64,000 nt of DNA from Actinomadura physcomitrii (GTDB taxonomy: Bacteria > Actinomycetota > Actinomycetes > Streptosporangiales > Streptosporangiaceae). Both the position numbers and the translations under genes were made by a program. The stretch spans positions 1 to 64,000 of the forward strand of contig NZ_WBMS02000001.1 of NCBI RefSeq assembly GCF_008923205.2, given 5' to 3'. Below the pieces are notes generated by a model. That model was given only the letters and a program-made list of their open reading frames with translations, searched no databases and was not told the origin of the DNA. Positions 1 to 8,460 of this stretch are shown here, piece by piece (the stretch's first letter is position 1; each line of letters starts with the position of its first letter).

Positions 1-88
1 AGGGTGGACGAAGTCCATCGCGTAGCGACGCCGAAGGCGCCCTTGACTTTGGAGGGGCGGCCCCGTACGCAAGCGCCACCCCACCACC

Positions 89-428
89 CGAACACCCCTC
101 CCACCGACGCATCCGAACACCCCTCCCACCGACGCGCCCGATACGCCCGATGCGCCCGATTGATGCGCCTGATGCTTCCGATGCGCCTGATACCGATGCC
201 CCTGATGCGCCCGATGCGCCTGCGCGCCCGAACACCCACCCGCCGACGCGCCCTGAACACCCCCTCCTACCGACGCGCCCGAACGCCCCTCCCACCGACG
301 CGCGCGAACACCCCTCCCACCGACGCGCGCGAACACCACTCCCACCGACGCGCGCGAACACCCCTCCCACCGGCGCACCCGAATACCCTCCTGCCGACGC
401 GCCCGAACAGCCTGAAGAGCATCCGAGC
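89..428. repeat. 25-bp tandem repeat array, non-coding
   Basis: A unit like CGAACACCCCTCCCACCGAC plus about five more bases recurs with 25-bp spacing. Units begin near 89, 114, 139, 229, 254, 280, 305, 330, 355, 380 and 404. Between 139 and 228 the array degenerates into short GATGCGCC(C/T) repeats of 9-12 bp. Because 25 is not a multiple of three and the units drift, the frames that stay open here (on both strands) give only Pro/Arg-rich low-complexity peptides, so I do not call a gene. From 1 to 634 I see no coding sequence; bases 1-60 hold nothing I recognise. Confidence 0.75.
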
Positions 429-634
429 GCCCCTGAAAAAGAGCACCCGAACGCTCCTCTTGCAGGGCACCAGGATCATGCAGAGCGACCGCAACGCCTC
501 CTAAGACCATTCGATCACCCCTGAAGACCACCCCGCGGCTCACCGGCATGAAGCCTGGCCCCCGCCCCTCTTCCTCTTGAGCGCCTGGGTTCTCCTGGTT
601 GAGGGTTTGGTCGAGGGTGACGGGCGGGGCTAGC

Positions 635-1300
635 GTGCGGCGGGTGGATCTTTTCGAGAGCTCGTGGACGGCATTGCTCGCGGCGGTGGACGGTCTTTCC
701 GACGAGGACTTCGAGCGGCCGTCGGGGTGTGCCGGGTGGCTCGTGCGGGACCTCGCGTGCCACCTGGTGATCGACGCGCAGGACGTCCTGATCACGCTGG
801 TCACGCCCGCCGCGGCGGAGCCGACCGCGGACGCGGTGTCCTACTGGGACGTCGCCGATGAGCCGCCGACGGGCGACGATCCGCTCGACGCGCTGATTCC
901 GCGGCTTGCCGCGGCGTACAGCGAGCCGCGGTGGCTGAAGTTCCATCTCGACGACGTCGGGTCCGCGGCGGGGCGGGCGGCGGGGCTGGCCGATCGGGCG
1001 GCGCGGGTGAGCACGCAGGACAAGGTGCTGACGGTCGCGGACTACCTGTCGGCGTACGTCCTGGAATGGACGCTGCATCACCTCGATCTCGTTGCGTACC
1101 TGCCGTCCGTTGCGGGGCCTCCGGCGGAGGCGCTCGCGGCGGCGCGGGCGTTGCTGGAGGGGATCGCCGGGGCGGCTTTCCCCGCATCGTTCTCCGACAC
1201 GGACGCGCTGCTGGTCGGTACGGGACGGCGGGCGGCGTCGGGGGCGGAGAAGGACGCGCTGGGCGGGCTCGCCGCGAAGGTGCCGTTCATCCTCGGCTGA
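635..1300 (+). CDS. Maleylpyruvate isomerase-like, mycothiol-dependent DinB-fold protein
   Basis: About 221 aa. The N-terminal half has the DinB/MDMPI four-helix layout: a first helix starting DLFESSWTALLAAVDGL, the SGCAGWLVRDLACHL segment with a metal-ligand-type His, and a later WTLHHLDLV motif supplying the second and third His. Family members use mycothiol as thiol cofactor in isomerase or detoxification reactions; the substrate here is unknown. The longest open frame begins at a TTG at 599, but the family usually begins at the VDLFESSW helix, so GTG at 635 (or 644) is preferred. It stands alone, convergent with the HxlR-type gene. The general family is fairly sure, the specific activity is not. 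Confidence 0.7.
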   Translation: MRRVDLFESSWTALLAAVDGLSDEDFERPSGCAGWLVRDLACHLVIDAQDVLITLVTPAAAEPTADAVSYWDVADEPPTGDDPLDALIPRLAAAYSEPRWLKFHLDDVGSAAGRAAGLADRAARVSTQDKVLTVADYLSAYVLEWTLHHLDLVAYLPSVAGPPAEALAAARALLEGIAGAAFPASFSDTDALLVGTGRRAASGAEKDALGGLAAKVPFILG

Positions 1301-1449
1301 GCGGCCGCCCGCTCAGCGCGAGGTGGTGCGGGCCGGGCGAGCGCCTCGGCGTGCGGCCGCCGGTCATGACGTCGTCGGATCCGGTCGGCGGCGAGGGATC
1401 AGCGATCTTCGTGGCGGCCTGCTGTCGGGTTCCGCGGGCCGTGGGGTTT

Positions 1450-1743
1450 CTAGGCGGAGCGGGCGGCGAGCAGTGCGTCGGTGTTCTCCTCCGCCCAGCG
1501 GGACAGCGCGCCGATTGCGTCCGAGGTCGGTGGGGCGGTGCGCAGCTCGCGCCGCTCGACGAGGCCGTTGCCGGCGAGGCGGCGCAGGGTCCGGGCGAGC
1601 ATCTTGTTGCTGATCCCGCCGATCTTCGCGCGGAGCTCGCCGTACCGGGCGGGGCCGGAGCCGAGGGCGGTGATCACGACGACGGACCAGGTGTCGGAGA
1701 TCGGCGCGGGACAGTCGGCGAGGAACACGTCGTAGGCGACCAC
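1450..1743 (-). CDS. HxlR-family winged-helix regulator, shortened
   Basis: 97 aa. It has the HxlR hallmark Cys near the N-terminus (VFLADCPAP), the recognition helix segment RYGELRAKIGGISNKMLARTL and the LVERREL turn. Typical members then carry a wing hairpin reading like PPRVEYxLTPLG before the final helix. Here the sequence jumps from RTAPP directly to TSDAIGALSRWAEENTDAL, so roughly 12-20 residues of the wing are absent. HxlR proteins bind DNA as dimers and often sense electrophiles through that Cys. The gene lies 10 bp downstream of a LysR gene on the same strand. It may be a degenerate or naturally minimal form. Confidence 0.7.
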   Translation of the reverse strand: MVAYDVFLADCPAPISDTWSVVVITALGSGPARYGELRAKIGGISNKMLARTLRRLAGNGLVERRELRTAPPTSDAIGALSRWAEENTDALLAARSA

Positions 1744-1753
1744 GTCCGGGAGG

Positions 1754-2662
1754 TTACGCCTTCCCGGCGGGGCGGCGGGCGCGGGCGAGGAGCGCGGCGG
1801 CGGGGCCGCTGAGGTCGGTGCCGGTCCGCCAGACGGCGCGCAGGGACCGTTCCACCGTCATGCCGGCGATCTCGATCTCGGTGAGGGTGCCGGCGGCGAG
1901 GTCGGCGGCCACGACGAGCTCGCTGATCAGGGCGGGCCCGGCGGCGGCGGCGACCGCGTTGCGGACGGCGATGCTCGACCCGAGTTCCAGCAGCGGCGGG
2001 ACGGGCTGCAGGCCGTGCGCGGCGAACGCCTGCGCGGCGGCCTGCCGGGTGCCGGAGCCGGCCTCCCGGCTGATCAGCGGGGTGGCGGCGACCTCGGCCG
2101 GGTCGACGGGGCGGTGGCGCCGCGTCCAGCGGTGGTCGGGCGGCGCGACGAGGACGAGCCGGTCGCCCGCGACGGCGCGGGAGCGGAGCCCGGACGGCCG
2201 GCCGGGCGACTCGATGAAGCCGAGGTCGACCTCGCCGTGCCGGGCGAGGTCGCAGACCCGGGCGGAGTTGGTGACCTGGAGGCCGACGTGCAGGCCGGGG
2301 TCGGCGCGGCGGAGGTCGCCGAGCCAGCCGGGCAGCAGGTACTCGGCGACGGTGAGGCTGGCCGCGACGGACAGCTGCGCGGTGCGGGCGCGGTGGAGCG
2401 CGGCGGCGCCGTCGGTGAGGGCGGTGAGGTCGTCGAGGACACGGCGCGCCCAGCCGGTGACGAGGGCGCCGTCGGGGGTGAGGGCGGAGCCGCGGCGGGT
2501 GCGGTCGAGGAGGCGCAGCCCGAGCCGGCGCTCCAGCCGGGACAGCCGCTTGCTGGCCGAGGGCTGGCTGATGCCGAGTTCGGCGGCCGCGGCGGTGAGG
2601 CTGCCCTGGTCGGCGACGTGCACGAGCAGCTGGAGCGATTCCAGGTCCGGGGGTTGTGCCAT
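1754..2662 (-). CDS. LysR-family transcriptional regulator
   Basis: 302 aa. The N-terminal winged HTH is clear (residues 5-65: LESLQLLVHVADQGSLTAAA, then LGISQPSASKRLSRLERRLG). It is followed by the two-lobed periplasmic-binding-like effector domain (from about residue 90). It is transcribed away from the YeiH-type exporter gene at 2734, with only 71 bp between. That is the usual arrangement for a LysR regulator controlling its neighbour; the E. coli YeiE/YeiH pairing is the known parallel. A CCTCA-N10-TGAGG dyad lies just upstream of its start. Effector unknown. Confidence 0.9.
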   Translation of the reverse strand: MAQPPDLESLQLLVHVADQGSLTAAAAELGISQPSASKRLSRLERRLGLRLLDRTRRGSALTPDGALVTGWARRVLDDLTALTDGAAALHRARTAQLSVAASLTVAEYLLPGWLGDLRRADPGLHVGLQVTNSARVCDLARHGEVDLGFIESPGRPSGLRSRAVAGDRLVLVAPPDHRWTRRHRPVDPAEVAATPLISREAGSGTRQAAAQAFAAHGLQPVPPLLELGSSIAVRNAVAAAAGPALISELVVAADLAAGTLTEIEIAGMTVERSLRAVWRTGTDLSGPAAALLARARRPAGKA

Positions 2663-2664
2663 GC

Positions 2665-2684
2665 CCTCAGGTTATGACGTGAGG
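2665..2684. promoter_or_regulatory. Candidate LysR operator between the divergent genes
   Basis: The sequence CCTCAGGTTATGACGTGAGG is a dyad of 5-bp arms (CCTCA/TGAGG) separated by 10 bp, directly next to the LysR start and 50 bp before the exporter start. This position and spacing suit a LysR-type site. The assignment is inference. Confidence 0.35.
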
Positions 2685-2733
2685 CCGGATCGCCCGCTTC
2701 CGGCGCGGCCGGGGGTGCCGGAGGGTCGGTCGC

Positions 2734-3753
2734 ATGAGCACAACGGCGGAGGCGGTGCGGCCGGAGCGGGTGCGCCCGTGGACGAGGCGGACGGGGCCGG
2801 GGGTCGCGGTGGCGGCGGCGGGCGCGGCGGCGGCGATGGTGATCAACGGGTGGGTGCCGGCGTTGAGCGCGCTGACGATGGCGGTGCTGCTCGGCGTGCT
2901 GGTCGGCGGGGCGCTGCCGGAGGCCACGGCGTACGGGCTGCGGTGGGCGACGCGGAGGTTCCTGCGGGCCGGGGTGGTGCTGCTGGGCCTGCAGCTCAGC
3001 GTCGGGGAGGTGCTGCGGCTCGGGCCGGGGATGCTGGCGGTGGTGGCGGTCACGGTCCTGGCGGGGTTCGCGGGGACGCTGGCGCTCGGCCGGCTGGTCG
3101 GGGTGCCGGCGGGGCCGGCGCTGATGGTGGCGACGGGGTTCTCGATCTGCGGCGCTTCGGCGATCGCGGCGATGGACAGCGTGGCGCGCAGCCGCAGGGA
3201 GGACGTCGCGACCGGCGTGACGCTCGTGACCATCTACGGCAGCGCGGCGATCGTGGCCGTCCCGTTCCTCGGGACGCACGTGTTCGGGCTGGACCGGGAG
3301 ACGCTCGGGATGTGGGCGGGGCTGAGCGTCCACGAGGTCGCGCAGGTGGTGGCGGCGGCGTCGCCGGCGGGTGCGGCGGCGGTCGGGACGGCGGTGGTCG
3401 TGAAGCTGACCCGGGTGGTGCTGCTGGCGCCGATGGTCGCGGGAATGGGCGTGGTGGAGCGGCGCCGGGGCGTCCAGGCGGAGGGGAGGCGGCCGCCGAT
3501 CGTGCCGCTGTTCGTCGTCGGGTTCCTGGTGCTTCTGGCGCTGCGCAGCGCCGGCGTGGTCCCGGGCCCGGTGCTGACGGGTGCGAAGGACGTCTCGACG
3601 GTGCTGCTGGCGGCGGCGATGTTCGGCCTCGGCTCGGCGGTGCGCGTCAGGGAGCTGGTGCGGACGGGACGGCGCGGGCTCGTCCTCGGCGCCCTGTCGA
3701 CCCTGCTGGTAGGGACGGTCTCGCTCTCCGCGCTCACCCTCGTCCCGCGCTGA
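2734..3753 (+). CDS. YeiH/UPF0324-family putative sulfate exporter
   Basis: 339 aa, a polytopic inner-membrane protein of about ten hydrophobic segments. It shows the family signatures SICGASAIAAMDSVA (about residues 135-150) and the mid-protein GLSVHEVAQVVAA motif. After that come LTRVVLLAPMV and a C-terminal half with repeats of long apolar helices. The family (Cons_hypoth698) is annotated as a putative sulfate exporter, but the substrate has not been firmly shown. ATG start 71 bp from the divergent LysR gene, which probably regulates it. The end is convergent with the ArsR-like gene, 9 bp apart. Confidence 0.88.
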   Translation: MSTTAEAVRPERVRPWTRRTGPGVAVAAAGAAAAMVINGWVPALSALTMAVLLGVLVGGALPEATAYGLRWATRRFLRAGVVLLGLQLSVGEVLRLGPGMLAVVAVTVLAGFAGTLALGRLVGVPAGPALMVATGFSICGASAIAAMDSVARSRREDVATGVTLVTIYGSAAIVAVPFLGTHVFGLDRETLGMWAGLSVHEVAQVVAAASPAGAAAVGTAVVVKLTRVVLLAPMVAGMGVVERRRGVQAEGRRPPIVPLFVVGFLVLLALRSAGVVPGPVLTGAKDVSTVLLAAAMFGLGSAVRVRELVRTGRRGLVLGALSTLLVGTVSLSALTLVPR

Positions 3754-3762
3754 CCGGGCGCC

Positions 3763-4848
3763 TCAGCGCATGACGGTGGTCAGCACGTCGGAGCCGAGCG
3801 ACAGCAGGAGCTGCGCGTGCAGCCGGTGGTAGATCATGCGGCCTTCGCGGCGGGACGTGATGAGCCCGACCTCCCGCAGCCGGCGCAGGTGCCGGGACAC
3901 CTGCGGCTCGGAGATGCCCGTCCGCTGCGCCAGCTCGGAGGTGGTGATGGGTTCGCCGAGCAGGTGCCGGCACATCTCGAACCGGCCCGGCTCGGAGATC
4001 GCGGCGAGCCGGTCGCGGATGAGGGACTGCCGGGCGGACGGGCGCTGCTCCCAGTCCCCGGCGATGAAGTGGACGACGAGCGGCAGCCGGTCGTCCCCGG
4101 TCTTGAGGATGAGGTGCGGCCAGCCGTGCAGGGTCGGGACGAGGAAGCAGCCGTGCTCGGCGACCTTGCCCGTCGCCGACTGGAGCTTGTCGTAGTGGAC
4201 GCGGGCGGGCTGCTCGGTGACGGTGGCGGTCGGGCTGACCGAGGTCAGCACGGTCAGCGCGGACTCCTTGCGGAGCTGCTCGCGGACGGGCGCGGCGGTG
4301 TCCTTCAGCCGCGGCCCGATGCGGCGCCATTCGGCGTCGAAGAACGCGGCGGCGCAGCGTTCGAGGGTGTCGGCGAGGCGTTCCCGGAAGCCGTCCGGGT
4401 CCTCGACGAGGGCGCGGGCGAGCTCGCCGCGCGAGAACGAGCGGCGCTCGCTGGCCTTGACGAACGCGCGCCGCGCCGCCGGGTCGTCCAGCCGGTCCGC
4501 GCCCGGGAACGTCAGCCCGCGGATCGCGAACGCCGCGAGCCGGGTGAACTCGCCGGTGTCCAGACGAGCGAGCCCGTCCAGCTCGGCGGACAGTTCGCGG
4601 TCCAGCGGCCGGCGCATCGGCAGGAGCAGCCGGCAGCGGTAGCGGGCCCACAGCGGCGCGAACCGGTTCAGCTCCTGGACGAGCGGCTCCGGCAGCGCCT
4701 CCCGGGTGCGGGCGAGCCATGCCCGCGACTCGGGATGGTGCTCGGGCTCGGCGAGGGTGTGCAGGCACGCCATCAGCTCGGCCAGCGGCGACGTCCCCAC
4801 CGCGAAGTGCGACGCCTGCGCCCCGTCCACGTCGAGCGTGACGACCAT
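3763..4848 (-). CDS. ArsR-type wHTH regulator with large N-terminal domain (DUF5937-like)
   Basis: 361 aa. The C-terminal 80 residues form an ArsR winged helix: LGEPITTSELAQRTGISEPQ, VSRHLRRLREVGL and the wing SRREGRMIYHRL. The N-terminal 250 residues are the helical DUF5937-like region typical of actinobacterial members, of unknown ligand. The ATG is only 10 bp downstream of the CocE-type hydrolase stop, on the same strand. It is therefore probably the last gene of the ABC-transporter/hydrolase operon and may regulate it. No metal-binding CxC motif of the classic ArsR metal sensors is visible, so a metal role is not supported. Confidence 0.8.
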   Translation of the reverse strand: MVVTLDVDGAQASHFAVGTSPLAELMACLHTLAEPEHHPESRAWLARTREALPEPLVQELNRFAPLWARYRCRLLLPMRRPLDRELSAELDGLARLDTGEFTRLAAFAIRGLTFPGADRLDDPAARRAFVKASERRSFSRGELARALVEDPDGFRERLADTLERCAAAFFDAEWRRIGPRLKDTAAPVREQLRKESALTVLTSVSPTATVTEQPARVHYDKLQSATGKVAEHGCFLVPTLHGWPHLILKTGDDRLPLVVHFIAGDWEQRPSARQSLIRDRLAAISEPGRFEMCRHLLGEPITTSELAQRTGISEPQVSRHLRRLREVGLITSRREGRMIYHRLHAQLLLSLGSDVLTTVMR

Positions 4849-4858
4849 GGCCCGAATC

Positions 4859-6790
4859 CTAGCCGCGGCCGGGCCCGGCCCCGGACCCGTCGCCGAGGAC
4901 GTGCACCGACAGCCACGACGGGTGCTGCGGCGACAGGTGCACCTCGTTGACGGCCACGACGCGCCGCCGCGCCGCCGCCTCCGGCCCGCCGGTGTTCGGG
5001 TTGACGTCGAAGCGCGGGAAGTTGCTCGACGACACGTCCAGCCGGATGCGGTGGCCCTCGGCGAACAGGTTCGCGGTGTCCGGCGCCGTCACGGTGATCT
5101 CGTAGACGGTGCCGGGCCGCATCGGCTCGGGGTCGGTGAACGAGTTCCGGTACCGGCAGCGCAGGATCCCGTCGGTGAGGTTCATCGCGTAGCCGTTGGG
5201 ATAGTCGGCGTTCGGCGGGTGGACGTCGATGAGCCGGACGGTGAAGTCGGTGTCCGGCGCGCTCGACGCCACCGACAGCCGCACCCGGACCGGCCCGGCG
5301 ATCGCGACGTCCTCCGCCAGCGGCTCGGTCTGGAAGACCAGCACGTCGGGGCGGGCCGCCAGCGGCAGGTGCGGCGGTTCGCAGCCGAAGGTGCCGTCGG
5401 TCGGGCACTGGTCGAACGCGCCGCCGTGCATGACGGGCTCGCCGGAGGTGATCTGCCCGCCGATCGTCGGGACGGGGTTCGCCGGGTCGAAGTCGTACTC
5501 GAGCCGGTCGTCGGCGCCGTCCTGCGGCGGGCTCGCGGTGAGGGACCCGTCCTGCCGCAGGTAGAGGCGGACGGCGGTCGCGTCCTGCGGCGGCCAGGTG
5601 GCGGCGGTGCGCCACCGCCCGCCGTGTTCGAGGCGCCCGTCCTCGTTGCGCCGGCCGCTGCCGCCGCCCATCAGGAAGTACTGGACGCGCGGGAAGTCCT
5701 CCTCCGCACCGCCATCACCGGACGCGTCGCCGAGGTGGCGGGCGAGCCAGCGGGCGCGGAACTCCCAGTAGTCGGGGGCGAGGTTACCGTCCAGGACGGC
5801 GCGGGGCCCGAAGTCGACGTCGCCGGAGTACCGGACGCTGCGGGCGCCGTGCGTCCACGGCCCGACGACCAGGTACGCGGGGCTGGACTTCGCCTCGGTC
5901 AGCGCGCGGAAGTTCTCCACGGCGGTCAGGACGTACGGGTCGTACCAGCTGACCATGTGCAGGCTCGGCACGTCCGGGAACCGGTCGTAGGAGCCGCGCC
6001 CGAACAGGCCGAGCCGCTGCCAGAACTCGCCGAACGCGCCGTGCTCCCACTGCTCGAGCAGGTACTCCTCGTACTCGGGGACGGCGCGCAGCGGGGACGC
6101 GCCGCGCCGCCACGGCATCGCGCGGAACCAGGCGGGCAGGTCCTGCGACTGCAGCGACGCCCGGACGACGGGGTCGCGGTGCGCGGCGGGGCTGTTCAGC
6201 GCGTGCCGGTACGCCCACGTCGCCTGCTTCAGCTCGAACGCGCCGCCCATCCGGATGCCCGCCTCGTACGCGCTGGCGAAGCCGCCGGAGTCGACGAACA
6301 TCGCGGCGAGGTGGCGCGGCGACAGCGCGGCCAGCGCGGTCTGCACGTGCGCGGAGTACGACACGCCGGTGGTGGCGACGCGGCCGTCGCACCAGGGCTG
6401 CGCGCCGATCCACTCGACGGTGTCGTAGCCGTCCTCGGCCTCGCCGAGGTACTTGACGAACCGGCCCTCGGAGTCGCCCCTCCCCCGGCAGTCCTGGCGG
6501 ACGACGTTGTACCCGTGCCCGACGAAGATCGCCGCGGACCGGTCCGGGAACACCGGCTCGCCGCGGCGGTCCAGGCCGTCGGACTCGCGCCGCGCCCGCC
6601 GCCCGTACGGGGTGCGTTCCAGCAGGACGGGCCGCGCCGCCGGCTCGCGGTCGGCGCTGTACAGGTCGGCCACCAGGACGGCGCCGTCGCGCATGGCGGT
6701 GCGCACGACGCGCCGCCACACCGACCCGCCGTCCGGCAGCGTGATCTCCTCCGCCTCCTCGGCGACGGCCCCCGATTCCATCACCGTCAT
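4859..6790 (-). CDS. CocE/NonD-family alpha/beta hydrolase (X-Pro dipeptidyl-peptidase-like)
   Basis: About 643 aa. N-terminal alpha/beta-hydrolase domain, then the C-terminal X-Pro-DPP-type jelly-roll (from about residue 380, with VRVRLSVASSAPDTDFTVRL and the DGILRCRYRNSF segment). Putative triad: Ser144 in GVSYSA, Asp in SWYDPY and His in GPWTHG. The nucleophile elbow reads G-V-S-Y-S-A where the family nearly always has Gly in the last place. The start at 6790 shares ATGA with the stop of the substrate-binding lipoprotein gene, implying translational coupling to the amino-acid ABC transporter. A role in cleaving acylated or peptidyl substrates linked to that uptake is inference. No signal peptide, so cytoplasmic. 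Confidence 0.88.
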   Translation of the reverse strand: MTVMESGAVAEEAEEITLPDGGSVWRRVVRTAMRDGAVLVADLYSADREPAARPVLLERTPYGRRARRESDGLDRRGEPVFPDRSAAIFVGHGYNVVRQDCRGRGDSEGRFVKYLGEAEDGYDTVEWIGAQPWCDGRVATTGVSYSAHVQTALAALSPRHLAAMFVDSGGFASAYEAGIRMGGAFELKQATWAYRHALNSPAAHRDPVVRASLQSQDLPAWFRAMPWRRGASPLRAVPEYEEYLLEQWEHGAFGEFWQRLGLFGRGSYDRFPDVPSLHMVSWYDPYVLTAVENFRALTEAKSSPAYLVVGPWTHGARSVRYSGDVDFGPRAVLDGNLAPDYWEFRARWLARHLGDASGDGGAEEDFPRVQYFLMGGGSGRRNEDGRLEHGGRWRTAATWPPQDATAVRLYLRQDGSLTASPPQDGADDRLEYDFDPANPVPTIGGQITSGEPVMHGGAFDQCPTDGTFGCEPPHLPLAARPDVLVFQTEPLAEDVAIAGPVRVRLSVASSAPDTDFTVRLIDVHPPNADYPNGYAMNLTDGILRCRYRNSFTDPEPMRPGTVYEITVTAPDTANLFAEGHRIRLDVSSSNFPRFDVNPNTGGPEAAARRRVVAVNEVHLSPQHPSWLSVHVLGDGSGAGPGRG

Positions 6791-7683
6791 GAAGAGGAGC
6801 CGCCCTGCCCGTTCCCGCCGTCCTGGGCGCCCGCGGCGGCCTGGCCGTTCCCGCCGGTCTGGGAGCCGAGCGCGGGCCAGATCTTCACCAGCTCCGGACG
6901 CGGCGCCTCGACGAACCACTTCTTGTAGATCTTCAGGAAGGTGCCGTCCTGGACCATCGCGCCGAGCTGCGCGTCGAAGGCCTGCTGGAACTTGGTGTTC
7001 TTCTTCTGCACGGCCATGGCGGTGGGGTGGTCGACGGGCGCCGACACCGCGGGCTTGAGGGTGCCGTACTTCTTCAGGTAGGCGTCGGCGTCCGGGCCGC
7101 CGACGACGAACGCGTCAAGGTTGCCCGACAGCAGCTGCGAGACCGCCGAGTTCTGGTTCTGGAACTGGACCTGCTTCGCGCCCGGCATCTTCGACTTCAC
7201 GAACTCCTGCTGGACGGCGCCGGTGATGTCGCCGACCCGCTTTCCGGAGAAGTCGGTGAGCTTGGTGGCGGTGGAGTCCTTGCGGGTCAGGACGGTCGTG
7301 GTGCTCCAGTAGACGCCCTTGGTGAACGACACCTGCTTCTGCCGCTCCGCCGTGACGCCGAGCCCGCTCGCCGCCAGGTCGTACTGGCCGGACGACAGGC
7401 CCTGCAGCGCCGCCGGGACCGTGCTCGCCTTGTACTGCACCTTCAGCTTCAGCCGCTTGGCGACCTCGTCGGTGAGGTCGATGATGAAGCCCTGCGGCTT
7501 GCCGCCCTTGTCGGCGGTCGCGAACGGCGGCTGGTCGGTGGAGACCGCCGCGAGGACGGTGCCGGACTCCTCCAGCCCGTACTTGCCGTCCGTGCCGGAG
7601 CCGCCGCCGCAGCCGGCGAGCGTCAGGGCCGCCGCGGCGACCGCGCCGCCCGCCGCGAAGCGGACGCCGAAAGCCTTGTTCAT
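6787..7683 (-). CDS. Amino-acid ABC transporter substrate-binding lipoprotein (family 3)
   Basis: 298 aa. It begins with a lipoprotein signal peptide: MNK, a hydrophobic Ala-rich stretch and lipobox LAGC with Cys25. The mature part is a type II periplasmic-binding fold of the polar amino-acid family, with DQPPFATADKGGKPQGFIID near the start, the YDLAASGLGVTAERQKQVSF motif and DAFVVGGPDAD later. The C-terminus ends in a Gly/Gln/Asn-rich tail after the last helix. It would be anchored on the outer face of the membrane and deliver a polar amino acid or opine to the permease encoded upstream. It follows the ATPase gene by 27 bp and overlaps the hydrolase gene by 4 bp. Confidence 0.93.
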   Translation of the reverse strand: MNKAFGVRFAAGGAVAAAALTLAGCGGGSGTDGKYGLEESGTVLAAVSTDQPPFATADKGGKPQGFIIDLTDEVAKRLKLKVQYKASTVPAALQGLSSGQYDLAASGLGVTAERQKQVSFTKGVYWSTTTVLTRKDSTATKLTDFSGKRVGDITGAVQQEFVKSKMPGAKQVQFQNQNSAVSQLLSGNLDAFVVGGPDADAYLKKYGTLKPAVSAPVDHPTAMAVQKKNTKFQQAFDAQLGAMVQDGTFLKIYKKWFVEAPRPELVKIWPALGSQTGGNGQAAAGAQDGGNGQGGSSS

Positions 7684-7710
7684 CTGCTGTCCTGCCTTCT
7701 CGTGGGGGTG

Positions 7711-8460
7711 TCAGAGGACCTTGGAAAGGAACTCGCGGAACCGCGGGCTGGACGGGGCGTCGAGCACGGCGCGGGCCTCGCCCTCCTCGGCGATCAGCCC
7801 GTCGTCCATGAACATCACGCGGTCGGCGGCCTCGCGGGCGAACCCGATCTCGTGCGTGACGACGACCATCGTCATTCCGGTCCCGGCCAGCTCGCGCATC
7901 ACCGCGAGGACGTCGCCGACCAGCTCCGGGTCGAGCGCGGAGGTCGCCTCGTCGAAGAGCATCACCTCGGGGCGCATCGCGAGGCTGCGGGCGATCGCGA
8001 CGCGCTGCTGCTGCCCGCCGGACAGGTTCGCGGGCCGCTGCCGGGCCAGATGCCCGAGCCCGAGCCGCGCGAGCTGCGCGTGCCCGATCTCCTCGGCCTC
8101 CGCCCTGCCCGTCCCGCGGACGTGCCGCAGCGCGAGGGTGACGTTGTCCAGCACGTTCAGGTGCCCGAACAGGTTGAAGTGCTGGAAGACCATGCCGATC
8201 TTCGTGCGGGCGGCGTCCACGTCGACCTTGGGGTCGGTGAGGGCCGTCCCGTTCACGACCACGGTGCCGGACGTGGGGCTCTCCAGCAGGTTCAGGCACT
8301 TCAGCATCGTCGACTTGCCGGACCCGGACCGGCCGAGCACGCACAGCACCTCGCTCGGCGCCACGTCGAAGCTCACCCCGCGCAGGACCTCGGTGTCGCC
8401 GTAGGACTTGCGCAGGTCCCGGACGCTGATGGCCGTCTGCGCCTGCGTCGCCGTCGTCAT
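7711..8460 (-). CDS. Amino-acid ABC transporter ATP-binding protein (GlnQ-like)
   Basis: 249 aa, the usual length for this family. Walker [11 protein letters not shown]-loop [10 protein letters not shown], signature LSGGQQQR, Walker [13 protein letters not shown] and the switch His in [10 protein letters not shown] are all intact. It couples ATP hydrolysis to import through the permease whose gene precedes it. The ATG overlaps the permease stop by 4 bp (ATGA). The closest recognisable group is the polar amino-acid/glutamine/cystine type; the substrate cannot be told from the sequence. Confidence 0.95.
   Translation of the reverse strand: MTTATQAQTAISVRDLRKSYGDTEVLRGVSFDVAPSEVLCVLGRSGSGKSTMLKCLNLLESPTSGTVVVNGTALTDPKVDVDAARTKIGMVFQHFNLFGHLNVLDNVTLALRHVRGTGRAEAEEIGHAQLARLGLGHLARQRPANLSGGQQQRVAIARSLAMRPEVMLFDEATSALDPELVGDVLAVMRELAGTGMTMVVVTHEIGFAREAADRVMFMDDGLIAEEGEARAVLDAPSSPRFREFLSKVL

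Noticed and set aside
89..428. Possible CRISPR array
   Set aside because: The repeats are contiguous with no unique spacers and no cas genes are nearby.
4706..6928. Long plus-strand frame of 740 codons opposite the hydrolase
   Set aside because: Antisense of a motif-rich gene; composition is Arg/Val/Gly-rich and no domain is seen. The same holds for many long antisense frames in this GC-rich DNA.
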